From an uncultured Lachnospiraceae bacterium (lineage in GTDB: Bacteria > Bacillota > Clostridia > Lachnospirales > Lachnospiraceae): 64,000 nucleotides of DNA. The notes under the pieces were generated by a model. The model saw nothing but the letters and a program-made list of their open reading frames with translations. It ran no database searches and was not told the DNA's origin. Below are positions 62,882-64,000 of the stretch, one piece after another (the first letter of the stretch is position 1; each line of letters starts with the position of its first letter). The stretch spans positions 124,001-188,000 of the forward strand of contig URSA01000003.1 of the NCBI GenBank assembly GCA_900550475.1. The letters are read 5' to 3'. The translations under genes were made by a program, and so were the position numbers.

Positions 62882-64000
62882 TTATTTCAGATTTTTGGAT
62901 GCAGTGGAGAGCATCAGCTTGATACGGTTCAGCTGGTTTACCTCGCTGGCGCCGGGATCGTAATCGATGGCGACAATGTTGGAGGCGGGATACTGTCTGC
63001 GCAGCTCCTTGATAACGCCCTTGCCCACCACATGGTTCGGCAGACAGCCGAAGGGCTGACAGCATACAATGTTGGGAACACCGCTGTGGATCAGCTCCAC
63101 CATCTCGCCGGTCAAAAACCAGCCTTCACCGGTCTGATTGCCGATGGAGACAATGGGCTTTGCATATTCCACCAGATCGCGGATATGGGCGGGAGGCGTA
63201 AAGTGCTTACTCTTTGCCAATTCCTTTGCTGCGGCACCGCGCAGCCTCTCGATTGCCCAGATACCCAGAGAGGAGAGGCGGGCGGATTTTTTGCTCATGC
63301 CAAGCTCCTCCGCCTTGTAAATCTGGTTGTAGAAGCAGTAGAGCATGAAATCAATCAGATCCGGCATCACAGCCTCGGCGCCTTCCGATTCCAGAAGCTC
63401 CACCAAATGGTTGTTGCCGGCGGGAGAGAACTTGACCAGAATCTCGCCCACGATGCCCACGCGGGGTTTCTTTAAATTCTCATCAATGGGGATGGCGTCA
63501 AATTCACGCACAATCTCACGGCACATGCGGTTGAAGGTAAAGAAATTCATGTGCTTTGCAGAAACAAATTCCTGTGCACGCTTCACCCATTTCCGGTGTA
63601 CGGCATCCACACTGCCGGGTTCTGATTCATAGGGGCGCATACGGTAAACACAGCGCATGAAAATGTCTCCGAAGGCAGCGCCATATGCGGCGCGCAGAAT
63701 CATGTCCGCATTCAGATGAAAACCGGGATTGTTCTCAATGCCGGCGAGATTCAGGGAAATGACGGGAATCTGCTCCATGCCGGCTTTTTTTAACGCACGG
63801 CGGATAAATCCGATGTAGTTGGTAGCACGGCAGCCGCCGCCGGTCTGGGACATGATAATCGCTGTTTTGTTCAAATCATACTTTCCGGAGAGCAGCGCCT
63901 CCATGATCTGACCCACCACCAGAAGAGAAGGGTAGCAGGCGTCATTGTTGACATATTTAAGACCTACATCCACAGAGTGCTTGTTGTCGTTGCCGAGCAC
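62882..64000 (-). CDS. 2-hydroxyacyl-CoA dehydratase activase-like protein, C-terminal part
   Basis: The final 372 residues of a larger protein that begins beyond the right edge. It contains MSQTGGGCRATNYIGFIRRAL, GIVGEILVKFSP and CCQPFGCLPNHVVGKG, patterns of the C-terminal DUF2229-like region fused to BadF/BcrA-type ATPase activases in Clostridia, proteins of about 1,400 residues that supply electrons to radical dehydratases. The ATPase domains are outside the window, so the class is inferred from these motifs. It ends with a terminator shared with the convergent permease gene. Confidence 0.75.
   Translation of the reverse strand: MLGNDNKHSVDVGLKYVNNDACYPSLLVVGQIMEALLSGKYDLNKTAIIMSQTGGGCRATNYIGFIRRALKKAGMEQIPVISLNLAGIENNPGFHLNADMILRAAYGAAFGDIFMRCVYRMRPYESEPGSVDAVHRKWVKRAQEFVSAKHMNFFTFNRMCREIVREFDAIPIDENLKKPRVGIVGEILVKFSPAGNNHLVELLESEGAEAVMPDLIDFMLYCFYNQIYKAEELGMSKKSARLSSLGIWAIERLRGAAAKELAKSKHFTPPAHIRDLVEYAKPIVSIGNQTGEGWFLTGEMVELIHSGVPNIVCCQPFGCLPNHVVGKGVIKELRRQYPASNIVAIDYDPGASEVNQLNRIKLMLSTASKNLK

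Overview
The window is a bacterial chromosome segment from a spore-forming member of the Clostridia, most likely family Lachnospiraceae. The evidence is the SCIFF precursor peptide with its radical SAM maturase, a fused SecDF, a division and cell-wall cluster running straight into the sporulation genes spoIIGA-sigE, a PASTA-domain Ser/Thr kinase with its phosphatase, a DUF5688 protein, and the general codon style. Genus cannot be fixed from sequence alone. Nearly all genes lie on the + strand and are tightly packed, often with 4-base stop/start overlaps.

Layout. 1-159 is the start of a CNNM-type membrane protein on the - strand. 308-6607 holds a small membrane protein, the ranthipeptide precursor scfA and maturase scfB, secDF and recJ. 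6845-19796 is a long housekeeping run: murE, priA, def, fmt, a YugP-like zinc protease, rsmB, rlmN, a PP2C phosphatase, prkC, rsgA and an SPL-like radical SAM gene. This couples DNA restart, translation start, rRNA modification and the envelope-sensing kinase/phosphatase pair. 19830-23038 is an accessory patch that looks more AT-rich: a HicB-like/DinB-like fusion, a two-gene - strand unit (HTH/repeat protein plus a 58-residue acidic protein with a run of ATATGC half-sites in front), and a truncated, frameshifted AlbA/RecG-like remnant. ychF follows.

24652-37468 is the division and wall cluster: mraZ (with four GTGG boxes at exact 10-bp steps), rsmH, an FtsL-like gene, two class B penicillin-binding proteins, mraY, murD, ftsW, murA, ftsQ/divIB and ftsZ. 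murC, murG and ftsA are not in it. 37681-40333 is sporulation: spoIIGA and sigE behind a Spo0A-type promoter, a small gene with an apparently leaderless promoter, and sigG inverted relative to sigE behind its own sigma-G-like promoter. Then come ylmC/ymxH, nrdR, a hypothetical gene, a YqeG phosphatase, aroE-aroK-aroQ, efp and a DUF5688 gene.

45948-50194 contains tRNA-Arg(CCG) inside a 15-bp inverted repeat, an SH3b envelope protein, gdhA with a hairpin leader, and a YefM/RelE-type toxin-antitoxin pair whose promoter is built into the gdhA terminator. 50313-52807 is an ECF sigma/anti-sigma unit with two envelope genes. The remainder holds an RluF-like pseudouridine synthase, ligA-metA, a chemotaxis-type receptor, a NYN-LOTUS protein, a MacB-type ABC exporter pair with an unusual repeat-rich extracellular insert, and the C-terminal part of a 2-hydroxyacyl-CoA dehydratase-activase-like protein on the - strand running off the end.

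I see no CRISPR array, insertion sequence, rRNA or recognisable metabolite riboswitch. No completely unknown multi-gene system is certain. The best candidates for new biology are the HTH/58-residue operon, the inverted-repeat element at 661-823, the start-codon-proximal hairpin between the two PBP genes, the gdhA leader, and the inverted sigG arrangement.
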